Origin: Scolanthus callimorphus
Taxonomy: Eukaryota; Cnidaria; Anthozoa; Actiniaria; Edwardsiidae
DNA length: 64,000 nucleotides
NCBI GenBank assembly: GCA_033964015.1
Contig: CM066925.1
Location: 13,562,204 to 13,626,203 of the forward strand
Direction: 5' to 3'
Positions 10,701 through 21,700 of the stretch are shown piece by piece. The position numbers and the translations under genes are program-made. Every line of letters starts with the position of its first letter. Within the stretch, counting starts at the first letter, position 1. Under the pieces are notes generated by a model. That model saw only the letters and a program-made list of their open reading frames with translations, was not told the origin of the DNA and searched no databases.

Positions 10701-11342
10701 AACTATGAAAATTCCAGGTTCCTTGATAGGCCAAGGTGAACTGATCTAAAATGGTTATGCACTATGGGACAAGCAATCTTTGCAATTTCACTAATATGGA
10801 TATGTAGAAATGAATACATTTTTGGGTTCCATCTCCTGATTACTATTCGATATTTCAGTATGGATTTTTTTTTTTACTTTTGTCCCTTGTCCAATAATTA
10901 CTCAATGATCTGACTTGGAACTATATCAATCAAAAGGAAGGACATTTAAGTTAGTAGGGGAAGGGGCCCGATCAAAACGAATTTATCGACTGCTCCTGTG
11001 CTCCATAGGTTTCATATCCACAAATTTGCAGCCTTAAATAGATTCGTTCCATGCAGTCCACAATACAAAGTAACCGAGATTGCAATGAACTGATGTACAT
11101 TGTAACTTACCAACAGTTTTGGGGCACACGTCGTCTCTGAGCTGAAATTCAAATGTAAAAGGAGCGTCAGATTATGCAAAATGATCGCCACAAGGAAAAT
11201 GTCAGTCAAGCATGCTCCTTGCATGAGGATTTTTTACAAAAAAACGTGCAGAAAACGAAGCGAAAATGCCCAATACCTCCATCACTATGCGGCCTGCTGC
11301 TTTGCCGCCGATTGAGATATCAAAAAAGCAATTGATTGGCAT
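3975..11342 (-). CDS. PPIA: Cyclophilin A-type peptidyl-prolyl cis-trans isomerase, 5 exons, 1-base frame break in exon 4
   Basis: Cytosolic proline isomerase that assists folding. Exons (minus strand): 11342-11277 ([20 protein letters not shown]), 11141-11111 ([10 protein letters not shown]), 10097-10009 ([24 protein letters not shown]), 5198-5103 (GGDFTR ... KHTGPG) and 4186-3975 ([18 protein letters not shown] to IADCGQL). All borders are GT-AG and phases agree, except that exon 4 is 96 bp where phase requires 97. The catalytic Arg (FHR), the Phe of QFF and the Trp of TTWLDGKH that contacts cyclosporin are present. Length is 164 aa after allowing for the missing base, close to human CypA (165). 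There is no signal peptide, which argues against cyclophilin B. The break lies in a C-run at 5180-5182; an assembly error is more likely than a pseudogene because introns and all other residues are intact. Confidence 0.92.
4680..4723. repeat. Poly-C tract (39 C, then ACCCC)
   Basis: Uninterrupted C run at 4680-4718 inside cyclophilin intron 4, followed by an A-rich stretch. The exact length is unlikely to be reliable. Confidence 0.9.
4869..4894. repeat. (TAA)n microsatellite
   Basis: About eight copies of ATA/TAA in cyclophilin intron 4. Confidence 0.9.
4924..5070. mobile_element. MITE with AATGGAYGATTCCAGC end, truncated copy
   Basis: Begins AATGGATGATTCCAGCTATAA, matching the ends of the complete copies at 33686-33882 and 42325-42419, but the matching right end is missing. 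The boundary at 5070 is approximate. Confidence 0.5.
5425..5505. repeat. Dispersed repeat, inverted relative to 8440-8525
   Basis: ACAGCCATTCTCAGTTACAC and the following GCAAGCGAAAA segment recur as the reverse complement at 8440-8525. No internal structure was recognised. Confidence 0.6.
5506..8435. other. Intron 3 of the cyclophilin gene, no exon recognised
   Basis: ORFs on both strands at 6246-6741 lack recognisable domains. The rest is AT-rich with short homopolymers. Consistent with intron. Confidence 0.5.
8440..8525. repeat. Dispersed repeat, inverted relative to 5425-5505
   Basis: Reverse-complement partner of 5425-5505, ending immediately upstream of the GGGACAGACC element. Confidence 0.6.
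8556..9552. mobile_element. PIF/Harbinger-like non-autonomous element with TTA target duplication
   Basis: Left end GGGACAGACCATTTGATA at 8556; right end is its reverse complement (TATCAAATGGTCTGTCCC) ending at about 9552. TTA lies immediately outside both ends, the 3-bp TSD typical of PIF/Harbinger. The similarity of the ends continues inward through poly-A/T and GC-rich blocks (TGATGGG, GCAAGC, TTTTTTTGGGGA). No transposase is visible. A LINE tail (8729-8905) sits inside. Confidence 0.65.
8729..8905 (-). mobile_element. LINE 3' tail fragment with (GATA)n end
   Basis: On the minus strand it ends TAAATAAAGTTTATCTATC with repeated TATC, i.e. a polyadenylation-like AATAAA followed by a simple-repeat tail, as in non-LTR retrotransposons with microsatellite tails. 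No coding part remains. Confidence 0.45.
10548..10715. repeat. Array of TGGAAATTCCA motifs
   Basis: CTGTGGAAATTCCA and close variants occur about five times with spacers of roughly 25-45 bp. The core is palindromic and related to the CCTGGAATTTCCA units of 2867-3187, though I could not find terminal inverted repeats here. Confidence 0.6.
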
Positions 11343-11460
11343 TTTGCTGGAATAAAAACGAGCAAAGTTACTGATAATTCGTGCCACAATTGAGCTTCGT
11401 TTCAACGGAACGGAGAAAAGGAGCGCTTCATCGGAGAGAACGACCTTTAAGGCACGTGGT

Positions 11461-11469
11461 CTTTATATA
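11461..11469 (-). promoter_or_regulatory. TATA box candidate of the cyclophilin gene
   Basis: TATATAAAG on the minus strand, about 120 bp upstream of the ATG at 11342 and followed by a CACGTG E-box at about 11453-11458. Confidence 0.5.
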
Positions 11470-11652
11470 GGGAACCCCCTGACAGTTGTGCCTGGACACC
11501 CCGTATTGTCAACTGTATTACGTGGTCTGTGATTGGTTAAATGAGGTAAATCCACCAATCAGAGTCGTTGTAAGAAATATTGCACTGATACGGTTCCAAT
11601 GCACTAGCTGCCGGCCAAATATGGCCATTGGTCATTGGAACGTCAATAGTAG

Positions 11653-11720
11653 GCTCGGTTTCCAGCCGAGGTGGGTTTTCTCGCTTCGTCAGAAATGAGC
11701 ACCACGGCTGGAAACCGAGC
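11653..11720. repeat. Perfect 16-bp inverted repeat (hairpin)
   Basis: GCTCGGTTTCCAGCCG at 11653-11668 and its exact reverse complement at 11705-11720, separated by 36 bp. It lies about 190 bp upstream of the cyclophilin TATA box. Confidence 0.8.
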
Positions 11721-12002
11721 TTACACCCAACGTCGATTTTTCGCGTCACAGGTTGTTGCGCTATAAATCTAGCACCCGGCGTGTAACATGGCGCAGGGGA
11801 GGATTTTTGCGCAATGTTGCGAGCTGTCCCGTGCATAGCCTTTTTATCAAATGATTCTCGCGCTCTGATTGGTCGAGAGCTGTGTTTCAAAACTCTATGA
11901 AGGTCATAGAAATGACGCCATAACGCGGCAAATCGGCATATGCGCTATTGAAACTTCTCCTCCCGCGTATGATTATTGTTCTCGCTTTAGAAATTATTTT
12001 AT

Positions 12003-12203
12003 AAAACAAATAAAACATTTTTTCTGTGCCTTCATCTAGAGTTTCGAAAACCTTGGCTTTTGTTTGGGAGAATTCTCGAGTCACCATGCATGAAGCACTC
12101 CCTCGTCTCGTGCTTCATGATATCTGCTCTCGAATTCTCCCAAACAACACCTCGGTTTTCAAAACTCTATGAAGGCACAGAAAAAATGTTTTATTTCATA
12201 AAT
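12003..12203. mobile_element. Foldback element, arms of about 90 bp
   Basis: AAACATTTTTTCTGTGCCTTCAT near the left end is mirrored by ATGAAGGCACAGAAAAAATG near the right end. The arms continue inward through TTTGGGAGAATTC / GAATTCTCCCAAA to a short centre near 12100. No coding capacity. Confidence 0.7.
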
Positions 12204-12434
12204 ATCCCAGTGATCAATTTTAACGCGCGCGCATTTGGTCGAGACGAATCACGTGGTACATTTTCACAGGATGACGACATTGTCCGTCGGAAGTGATATT
12301 CGTCCTGAGAGAAATGTTTTAATCAAATACTGGATATATTCATTTGTTTAAAAAAATAATGGAAAACAAGCAAGCAAGGTTTTTGTCTAAGAATGTTGAT
12401 GAAATACGGAAATTACGATGGCTAGTGTTATTGA

Positions 12435-12790
12435 TTATTTGATTTTATTCATTTCATTAATTAATATAGAAATATCAGCATAACTATCCTGTTCTTCCAG
12501 GATACTAAACAGCATTCTTTGAAGTTCTTTTTGAAAAGAGGCTTTTGGCGAGCTTTTGATGTCTTGAGAGATGCTATTCCAAATTTTTGCTCCAATCACA
12601 GAAAAAGAGTTCTTGTGCTGGTTTATCCTAGAGAAATTAATGTAATAATTATCTGAAGACGACGATCTGGTTTGATATTGATGTACATTTTTAGTAATTG
12701 TAAAGAGTTCTGAGATATTAGGCGGTGCAGGAGCATTGAAGACATCATACATTAATAACGAAGAAAGTTTTAAATAAAGTAGTGTCAGTC
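12435..12790 (-). pseudogene. Non-LTR retrotransposon ORF2 C-terminal fragment
   Basis: Encodes VFNAPAPPNISELFTITKNV, then YQTRSSSSDNYYINFSR and FSVIGAKIWNSISQDIK. This matches the C-terminal region after the RT domain of LINE ORF2 proteins common in cnidarian genomes. The upstream RT is absent, so this is a 5'-truncated copy. Confidence 0.7.
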
Positions 12791-13339
12791 CCAGTCCCAG
12801 TGACCCCAATCCCATCTTCCCAGCCTAAAATAAGGCCAATCCCAGCTCCCATTTTACCCCTTCTGGACCCTGTGCTGTTTAGTGGTCTCATTGACAAGAG
12901 TTTTTTCACGAATTTTTCACTAAAAAATATATATTATGAAAGGTCGACAAATATCTTTAAAATTATTATATTCCGATATTTCGATCGGCCATTACCGATC
13001 TTCTTCATTTTTCGTACCATTTCTCATCCTTGGACATTATCCGCCGATATACAGCCGCCGAAGGGGTTTATTTAGCAAATAGCCTCCGACTGATAAGGGA
13101 AGGCCGAGGTAAAACATCCCAGAGTTCTGAATAATTCGTTATAAGAAAGCTGCATTTAATTGTTTTATTATAGTATTCAAAATGTGCCTACAAAGGCATG
13201 ACAGTTAGTCAGTTACACGTGTGCAATAATTTTTCAAATCCAATCTTTGATGTCAATGATGGACAATGCAAGTGGAGTAATTCGCCGGTGGCGAATTACT
13301 TTGAATTACTGGCGAATTACTTTCAATTATTTTGAACAG

Positions 13340-13465
13340 AATAAAAAAAATCCAATAAAGTTTTCTTTAGGTACAAAGGGCTGGTGTAGAAAAACCACAG
13401 ACCGACCGCGCGGATTTGTCAAATAACGACGACACTTTCTTAACTTAGTGCCCATGACGGGGTAA
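13340..13465 (+). repeat. Dispersed repeat H, 3' part
   Basis: Contains ACCACAGACCGACCGCGCGG followed by a CGACACTTTCTTAACTTAG segment also present, diverged, at 27955-28040 and, inverted, at 55100-55200. It abuts the MITE at 13466. Confidence 0.5.
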
Positions 13466-13645
13466 TAGAGCAGATTTCGTAACTGTGAAAAGTGCCGTGA
13501 CACGGCGCGGTACTGTCGCGGTGGCGGTACCGAACCTGGCCTGCTGTAGATACCGAATGAAACCGCGTAGTCGCGGCGCGGACACGGTCGCGGCGCGGAA
13601 CAACTTTGTGGCGGCACTTTTCACAGTGATACGAAATCTGCTCTA
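13466..13645. mobile_element. MITE, TA-flanked, 180 bp
   Basis: Inverted ends AGAGCAGATTTCGTA, continuing through CTGTGAAAAGTGCCG to a GC-rich centre. Both ends abut TA, consistent with a Tc1/mariner-type TA target. Confidence 0.7.
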
Positions 13646-14219
13646 GTTATGCAGTGAGGATAAGATACCTATTATTTTCCTTTTATAGGCACAAGTCCAA
13701 CATCCGGCCGGGCCATGATGCCGCTAGCCAGACGACAAGAGCCGCGACAGGAAATGGGGATGCCCTTTGTTAATATTAGTACACACCGTTTCCGGGATAC
13801 GTTCCCCAAACCCATCCATGGGAAAAGCTGAATTAAACATGTGAATTCCAAACACTTCCCAAGAGTGTGCCTTGGGAAATTCAGCTCATTTCCCATGGAA
13901 AGGTATCTGCAGAAATTTCCCTGTGGTTGTCACTGGAAAAAGCACCAAAGCTTGGTGCGCTAGGGAGTATGGGTAAAGATTTATTTCAATTTCTGTAAAA
14001 TATTAGAAACAAACATAATAATAACAATTAATAACTTAGTAGAAATGTGCTGAACTTTAAAATTCACCTGTTGTTGCGATAACTGCCTGAATTCAGATCA
14101 AACAGTAGCAGAGATTCCCCCATCATCCTTATAATAGCGCATGCTTTTTGGGTGACGTTTCCTGGAAACGGTATATACCAAATCCGTTAATAGCTATTTT
14201 CGCGCGCTCTGATTGGTCA

Positions 14220-14240
14220 TTGTCATTGTCATTGTCATTG
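14220..14240. repeat. (CATTGT)n short tandem repeat
   Basis: Three to four copies of TCATTG. Confidence 0.8.
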
Positions 14241-14335
14241 CATGTTTGTTTTTTAAATAAAGAAATTTACAAAGGTGGAAGTGTGATCATAGAAAGTCTA
14301 AAACGAGGGGATTAGAGGGACTTTGTGAATATACC

Positions 14336-14450
14336 ATCGTTCTCGAACCCAGAGCTCTCTGGCTCGAAACCTCGCGGGGAAGGCTCAACTTTCAAAATCA
14401 GCGAAGGCCCTGGCAAATTGATGTCCCCAGAGCCTCCCCTGCGAGTCAAT
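14336..14450. mobile_element. Family J MITE, internally deleted copy
   Basis: Has the TTCTCGAACCCAGAGCTC start and the GTCCCCAGAGCCTCCCCTGC end of the family seen at 25395, 35829 and 48625, but the middle is reduced. Confidence 0.6.
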
Positions 14451-14936
14451 ATGTAAAGAAGAAATAACTTAAGAGTAGGAAAAATCAAAGACGAAAGGTA
14501 CCGCAAAGTATGTGGATACTACGAACGGCTGCTGTCTCTGGCGTTCGTCGGGGGTTCGCGCTCGCTTTCTGGGAAACGCGCCAAAGTAGTAGACTCCTTC
14601 GCAGCCCCTAACGGTCGGAGTCACGCAACGCTCCCCGCGACATACCAGCAACGCGAACAGCCTCAATAAAAGGTAAACGAACTGACAGAAAGAAACCTCT
14701 GCTCGCAGGGTCTAATGAGATGCGCTCGCCGTCATTTTTGACGTATGAGTGAACTAGACTTGTGAAGGACCTAAAAATGCAAATGATAAAGAAGTTATTC
14801 AGCAATTACTGCAAGTTGCTGGAAACTCCTCCGAAGAATACTAGAGTGGTCCCCCTTCAAGGCTTCAATTCCGAAGAGATCCCCAAAAATAGAATTATCC
14901 CCCTCCCCCCAGAAAAAAAAATCACACGTTCCCACC

Positions 14937-15044
14937 TAGCCTGCTAGCCGACTCTCCAGTGGGTTTTGTCGGAAATTTGATATTTTGGGAGCGCGGGATT
15001 CAAATGTCCGAAAAAACCCACTGGAGATCCGGTCTAGCTGGCTA
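14937..15044. mobile_element. TAGCCT...AGGCTA-type hairpin element, diverged copy
   Basis: Arms TAGCCTGCTAGCCGACTC / GATCCGGTCTAGCTGGCTA continue through CTCCAGTGGGTTTT on both sides. The flanking 9-mers agree at only 6 of 9 positions, so the target duplication is decayed. Confidence 0.6.
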
Positions 15045-15475
15045 GATCCCCTCAGGGCGATAAAATGACTGGTCCCTTACTTTCGACAGTCGGTTAGTAG
15101 CTCACACAGTCGTCTGAAATGCGCCCTACCACCAGTCTGTTTTAGTTTGCTGAAATTCAGGCCTGGTAGTTCCAAAACATAATACTGCGCTATCGATCCA
15201 GTTGTCGATAAGTTTTAACGTTTCGTTTGGATAGTTTTGTGTCTCAAAAAGCGCATGTTGTCAAGGCCGGTTCATAAGATTGTCAAGGAATGTCGTCAAT
15301 GTCGCGACAAAGTTTCAAAATCACGAGCTTACTTGACAACGTGCTTTCTAGACACTAAATCGTGACAAAGCTCAACTGGATATCAGTGGATATCAGTTGA
15401 GTTGGTCTCCCTGTGTAATGCTCCGGCGCGTGATTTTCTAGTACCATTCTCCTCTCGTTTGTCCCGTGTACGATG

Positions 15476-15483
15476 TGACGTCA
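15476..15483. promoter_or_regulatory. CRE-like site upstream of GBF1
   Basis: Full palindrome TGACGTCA about 210 bp upstream of the GBF1 ATG, matching the CREB/ATF consensus. The same octamer also occurs at about 4494, 4757 and 5898, so its presence alone is weak evidence. Confidence 0.3.
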
Positions 15484-15691
15484 GCGGATCTGACTCCAAA
15501 ATGTTCCCAGAAAACCAAAACTACCGGGGAAATGGCTTCAAAATTTAAACTTCCCGGCCAGTTTACAAGGCATGACCCCAACATACTCACAGATTATGGA
15601 ACAGTGATCCGCAAAATGTATAGATATAGCTAACATATCGCTTGTGCCAATCACTGTGAATATTTGAAGTTGGCGTTCTTCCTCGAAAAAT

Positions 15692-15793
15692 ATGGCGACC
15701 CGCAGAAATGGGGTTTACATCATTCAGGGAGAAATGTCTCTCGTTGTCTCTGCTCTGCGAAGAAATGCCCGATGGGGATCCCATAGTCACCAG
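15692..15793 (+). CDS. GBF1: GBF1 coding exon 1
   Basis: [19 protein letters not shown] then [14 protein letters not shown], matching the conserved YIIQGE...RNARW start of GBF1. The ATG at 15692 is the only in-frame start before this block. The donor is CAG|GTAAGA. Confidence 0.9.
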
Positions 15794-18700
15794 GTAAGAC
15801 GACAGAATTCGATCATTCTATGTACCATACACTTCGTCAAGGAATATAGCATTTAAGTTGAGAGAAAGACCGGTGTTGCAATCTTGTTGATAATCTCCTT
15901 TCCCTAACTATGCGCCTGAGTCGAAAGTTGACGAAGGAATGAATGGAAATAACAAGTGTAAACTCCTTTTCCCTTCTGTAAATGAATAATCCGAAGATGT
16001 GAATTACTGTAGATCTTTTTTGTTGGGAATAAGTCGGTCAGTAGTTTATAGCAGATCAAACAATCTTACATGTAGACATTATGAAATGGTCTAACCTGCT
16101 GCGCGGATGCCGATAATTTTATAACAGATTGCCTAGCTTCTAGTTCTACCTTTAAAAAAACACTCTTATTCATCTAGTACTGTCATTTCAACAGGATGAA
16201 GAACAAGATCCTCTATTACATGGTTTCTCACAGCTTAAGGATCAACTTGCAACTGTTGAAGGTCAGGAGTTTAGATAAGTTTCCCAGTGGGATGGGAGAC
16301 TTTTCCCAACTGTCTTATAAAGTAGTAGTAGAGTTTTTATTTAAGCACGGTGGTTCTATCAGCAAGAGCCGCTGGTTTACATAAAAGCCGTGATAAAGAC
16401 CGGTTCACACTTGTGAATTTTGTCACATTTGTCACTGCGATCTTTCTCGCACGAGTTAAATTTCAACATGATAGTGTAAACAAGGTGCAAATCCCATGCA
16501 ATGTCTCTGATCTCTTTTGTTCAAATTGCATCAAGTTGCAAAGAGTTTCAAACATGTTTGAAATCTCCATGACATCAGGCGACAAAAATCACGGCAGATC
16601 GCGCCAAGTTGCACCTAGTTTACATTGGTGAATTTGAGTTGACACATACGTGCGAGAAAAATTGCTGCAACGCACGACAAAAATTGCAGCAAAGTGTAAA
16701 AGCCTTAAACGAAATGCAAATCCCATGCGATTTCTCTGCTCTCTATTGTTCAAAATCACATCAAGTTGCAAAGTGTTTTGATTGTGCCAAAATTGCATCT
16801 TGTTTACAATAGCAATTTGTAAGCTGCAACTTCTGTGCAAGAAAAATCACTAAAAAATCACATTTACACAAGACTGAATCATAAAGAATAGAGCAGCAAC
16901 TTTAACAAACATGAAAAGTGTCTGCATCCCACAATGCTGGTATTTTTAATCAAATAACAGTTGTCTAGAACTCATTAAATAACTTGCTCTGATTGGCTTG
17001 CACTTTTCAATCCCATTGTCAATGATCTATTGTCAATGCTGCGTTCTGATTGGTTGAGCTACTAGTAGGCTATAAGTTATAGCCTGCTAGTAGCAAAGTG
17101 TTGGATTGGAAAGCCAGAAAATGGCAAATTACTACAAATTATGCACTATCTTATTTCAAAATCTTTTTTTATATTTAATAGAGCATTACTTTGCATTACA
17201 GGAAGTAAATACAATCAACATAGAACAAAACAGAATTGTGGGATTGTGTAATTCATTGAGAGTTTTGCCAGCTAATGATCTCTGTCAAACAGACATGGTT
17301 TTGAGGAAATGTTATTGCCGTAACTATGCCCGAATCTTCACCAAGTATTACACTTCTTCATGATTCTACTTTGCATATCAGACCAAGTATGTTGTGAAGT
17401 TTTCGGTAATGGAAATCATGTTTTTTACCCTTTCAAATGGAGTAGGATCAATACATTTTTGTGTGATGTTTTAGAGGGTCTAGAAATTTGTTACAGAATG
17501 CCATTATTGCATTTCTTCTGATGTGACAAAAATGTAGCAGTGTTCTTCACAATGCCAGCTCAATTTTATTTTGAAATATAAACTGTCGATTATAGAATTT
17601 TAGAATTTTGTTTTGGAAATAGAGGACATTGTAATGAAATGCTAACAGAGATGATATGATAAAATGACTGTAAAATGGCATCAGTAAAATGTCATTTTAA
17701 TGTCATTTTTTGTTTCTTCAAAGTATACATTGGCTTATTGAAAGCTAGAACGATACAGAACTCTCCATTTTTTACTATTTGTATAAAAAATACAGTATCA
17801 AACTAGGTAGAATTTTGCTTAAAAATCTCTGAGAAGATTTACATAATCAAAGACTGAACCACCTGCCCCCATAATGTATTCAGAATTTAACATAGCTCTT
17901 TTAGCATTTTTCTGATTTATTGCCATTTTATTTGTTTTCAGATTTGAGCGAGTTAGATGTGAACACTTTTCTGGGACCATTTCTCGATGTAATACGGTCT
18001 GAAGATACGACAGGTCCAATAACTGGCGTCGCACTGACCTCTGTCAATAAATTCCTTTCCTATGGGTTAATAGGTAATTATCAAACCCACAATGATCACA
18101 TAGTATGCTAACGTGCTGTTCTATTCTGTTAAGTTCTTAAGTTTATTTAGTTATTTTGATTCAAAGACAATGGCATCAATATGAAAAATAAATCCTTATA
18201 AATATGAAAAACATCTTAATCCCCCTAGGGGGGATATCCCTATATTTGACTGGTAAGATTGGCTGTCTTTTTTTAGAGGTAGAAATGAGCAATCCAATAT
18301 TCTTTTACTGTCTGTCATAGCCAAATCTGGTAAAACAAAACAAACATTATTCTATAGAGGTTATTTTGCCAAATATAGCCTAGAAATCGTTGCAAACTGC
18401 AAGGATTTTGGGTGATCCTACACAACTTATTTTTTATAAGGGTAGAAAAAGTTAAATGGAATTTTCTGTGTCTAGGCATTTTTAGGGGGCTTTTTAAGGA
18501 TTTTTCCAATCGTTATCCCTACCATTTTGGCCTTGATAAAAATAAAGGTACATGTTTGTATGATTATTCGGAACTTCAGAATGGCTAGCACCCTGGGAAT
18601 GTCTGCATTACATACTGAAGTACACTTGTTCCACAGATAAAAAACACCTTTATATTTCTTTGGTAGATCCCTCCAGTGAGAGTACAGCATCCGGAATAGA

Positions 18701-21700
18701 GAACCTTGCTGATGCCGTGACTCATGCAAGGTTTGTCGGCACAGACCCTAGTAGTGATGAGGTGGTTCTCATGAAGATCTTACAAGTGCTCCGCACCTTG
18801 TTACTCACCCCTGTTGGTGCTCACATGACAAATGAATCAGTCTGTGAGATCATGCAGTCATGCTTTAGGATATGCTTTGAGACACGGCTAAGTGGTGAGT
18901 ACATGTAATATTGTGCCCCTTTCAAAATATATTTTCCCGCAAGCCAGCTGCACAAGACTTGAGGTCCTTGTAGGGTAGATTTATCGGTACCTGTACATAA
19001 GAATACATCCCACTCCTGTAATGCCTTGTCTCCAGCCCGGGAGAGGGTGTGGGGTGGGGTGGGGTGGGGGGGGGGCACTCCCATATGTCGTTGGGGGAGG
19101 GGTGGTGCTCGTCGGGAAAATAAAATTTCAAGTCTAAAAGATACAAAGGCGTGGTCAAACAGATTTTTAACCCCTAAAAGATACCATTTTCAGAATGGCT
19201 CTCAAATTCCAGCCACGATCGTGCAAGAAACAACGGCTGGGAATACAGCCTGCTGAGTACCAGCACTAGCGTCTCACATTTTTGCCGCGAATGCCCTAAA
19301 AGATACCATTTTCTGGGAAAATTGGCCTTTTTTCGTCTTATACCCTGAAAGATACCTGGAACCCAAATTTTAACCCCTAAAAAATACAACAACCACCCCT
19401 GTCCGACGACATATGGGAGTTCCCCAGGGTCTCCAGAAAGTCTAATGCCCAGAATTTCTATTGTCATTCTAACCCTTCGCCCAGTGCAAAAGTGCAAAAA
19501 ACACTACTGGTATGACATAATGCTTGGTGCCTGATGGACAATAGTAAGGAGTTATGAAAGGAATTCTGCATTTCTGTAATACCAGTAATTATTAAGAATC
19601 TTACATAATAAGGACTTTTTGTCTATTAAATAAGAACAAAAGCATAAAACTATGTAATAAGAATGCTCGGGATTGTAATGGATGATGCTCTATTGAGTAA
19701 TGCATTTAATTTTTATAATATACTTCACTGCTGTACTACCACAATCCCCCATCGCTGTTCTGCTAACATAAATTTTTGTTTGTTTGTTTTAGAATTGCTT
19801 AGAAGATCAGCAGAGCAGACTCTTATGGATATGGTTCAGTTGTTATTCTCAAGGTATAGTGTTAGCAACAATCACAGCTTTCTACTTCTGCTGTAATTAT
19901 GTTATTATGTACACTTTCTGTCATATCTCAACCCCTGGAATAATTTCTTGTAGAGTACAGGAGGACAACGTTTTAATAGAGCTCTAGTTTACCAACAAAA
20001 TTTGACCAAACTCTTAGCACGGTGAAATTATCCTGCCTCCCTTCACTCAAAACATTCTGAATTATTTTTATTAACCTATGATTTTGAGTGATAACCTTGC
20101 CATCTTGATATTACAAGGTCTAGATGAACTTACTGTCTTTAATTAGCCTTTAGTTAAATTATATTTTCACTTTTAGGCTTCCACAGTTCAAGGAAGACTT
20201 CAAACCAGGGCAGATACCAAACATAAGAAAGGTAATGGTACCAAGTGTCTAACTGAAAAATGTAATGTAATGTAATGTAGTTTATTCCATCCTATTGCAG
20301 TATAATACTGGATTACAGGAAGAGGTCATGATAAAAATACACAAATACAAGACAAATACAAATAAATATATAACAATATACATTAATTCAATTTAAATGG
20401 TGGCCGTACTTTACGGACACAAAGTTCTTGAATCTGTCCGTGTGGCAAAGTTGCGTTTTTGGGACTGATGCCTGCCTGAGACTGTATTGCTTAGAGGGCA
20501 AAATTAGTCTTCCTTTAATTAGATTGTAAAGGGGGTTGGCCTTGTCCAACCTCGCCACAAACTTGGAACAAAGAGCTGACCTGCGATCTTCTAGGCTAAT
20601 CAGACCTGTTGCCGAGAGGGCGAGCTCGTATGAGACGCTTGGCAAGATTATTCCAAGCGCGCTTTTGGACCTTCTCCAAGGCGTCGGAGAGGTAGCAAGG
20701 GAGGTTCGCAAATGCAGCGCATGCGTACTCGACAACAGATCTGATCAGCGAGCAGTATACAGACACGAGGTCCTTAGTAGGGATACCGCTTCTTTTTAGC
20801 GCCCTTAAAGCGTAGAGACGCCTGTTAGCTTTCCTGATGACGGCATCGCAGTGTACAACCCATGTGAGGTCCTCCGATATATGGACGCCAAGCAGCTTAA
20901 ACGATTTTACATGACTGATGGCTGCGCCTCCGATGTTGATTGGTTGCCACACACAGCTGTCATACATCAGGAAGCTAACAGACATCTCTTTGCATTTGGC
21001 TTAGCCTGAGTTAACAGACGCCCGCTCAAAATCAAAAGATTTGAGCGAGACGTCTGAGCAATATAGCCAAATGTAACGTACTGGGTGGCATGACACTGCA
21101 CAGATCTGGGTAGTGATTCAGATTGGTCGGCGCTATTTATTGCCTTGCCGCGTTTATCTTTGTGGTTTGTGAGTTCTAGATGGCTTCGATAGCAATCAAA
21201 GCTGTTGTTCGGTCGATTTGAAACGTCTCAAAGAAGTGGTTTATCTCGTTGCAAGCATTTTTAATTGAGAGGCTACATTTGGCTGGGTTCAGGCGCATAT
21301 TACAAGCGCACGCGTATGATTGGATTTCGTCAACAACGAATCCTAGAACTGATGGGGAGTTACGTGGTATGACCTCTAAGACAGTTAGGTCATCTACAAA
21401 TTTGGCCCTTGGGACCCATGTAGAGACTAAATCATTGACCATTACCGAAAATAGAATAGGGCCAAGTTTCGTGCCTTGAGGGATACCGCCGTTTAAGGAA
21501 CGTAAGGGTGACTCACGGTCGCCGATACACGTTTTTTACACTGTCAAAATCAGTTGGTTTGACCTTTTTGCATAGCTAGGAAATGTCAACTTCTTGTAAT
21601 GTCCAGTCAACTTCTGTTCCTTCATGTTCTACCCGATCTGGTGCATTTCTTCGTCTTTACAAACTGTCGACCAAGATGGAGAAGGATCTTTAAGAATAGA

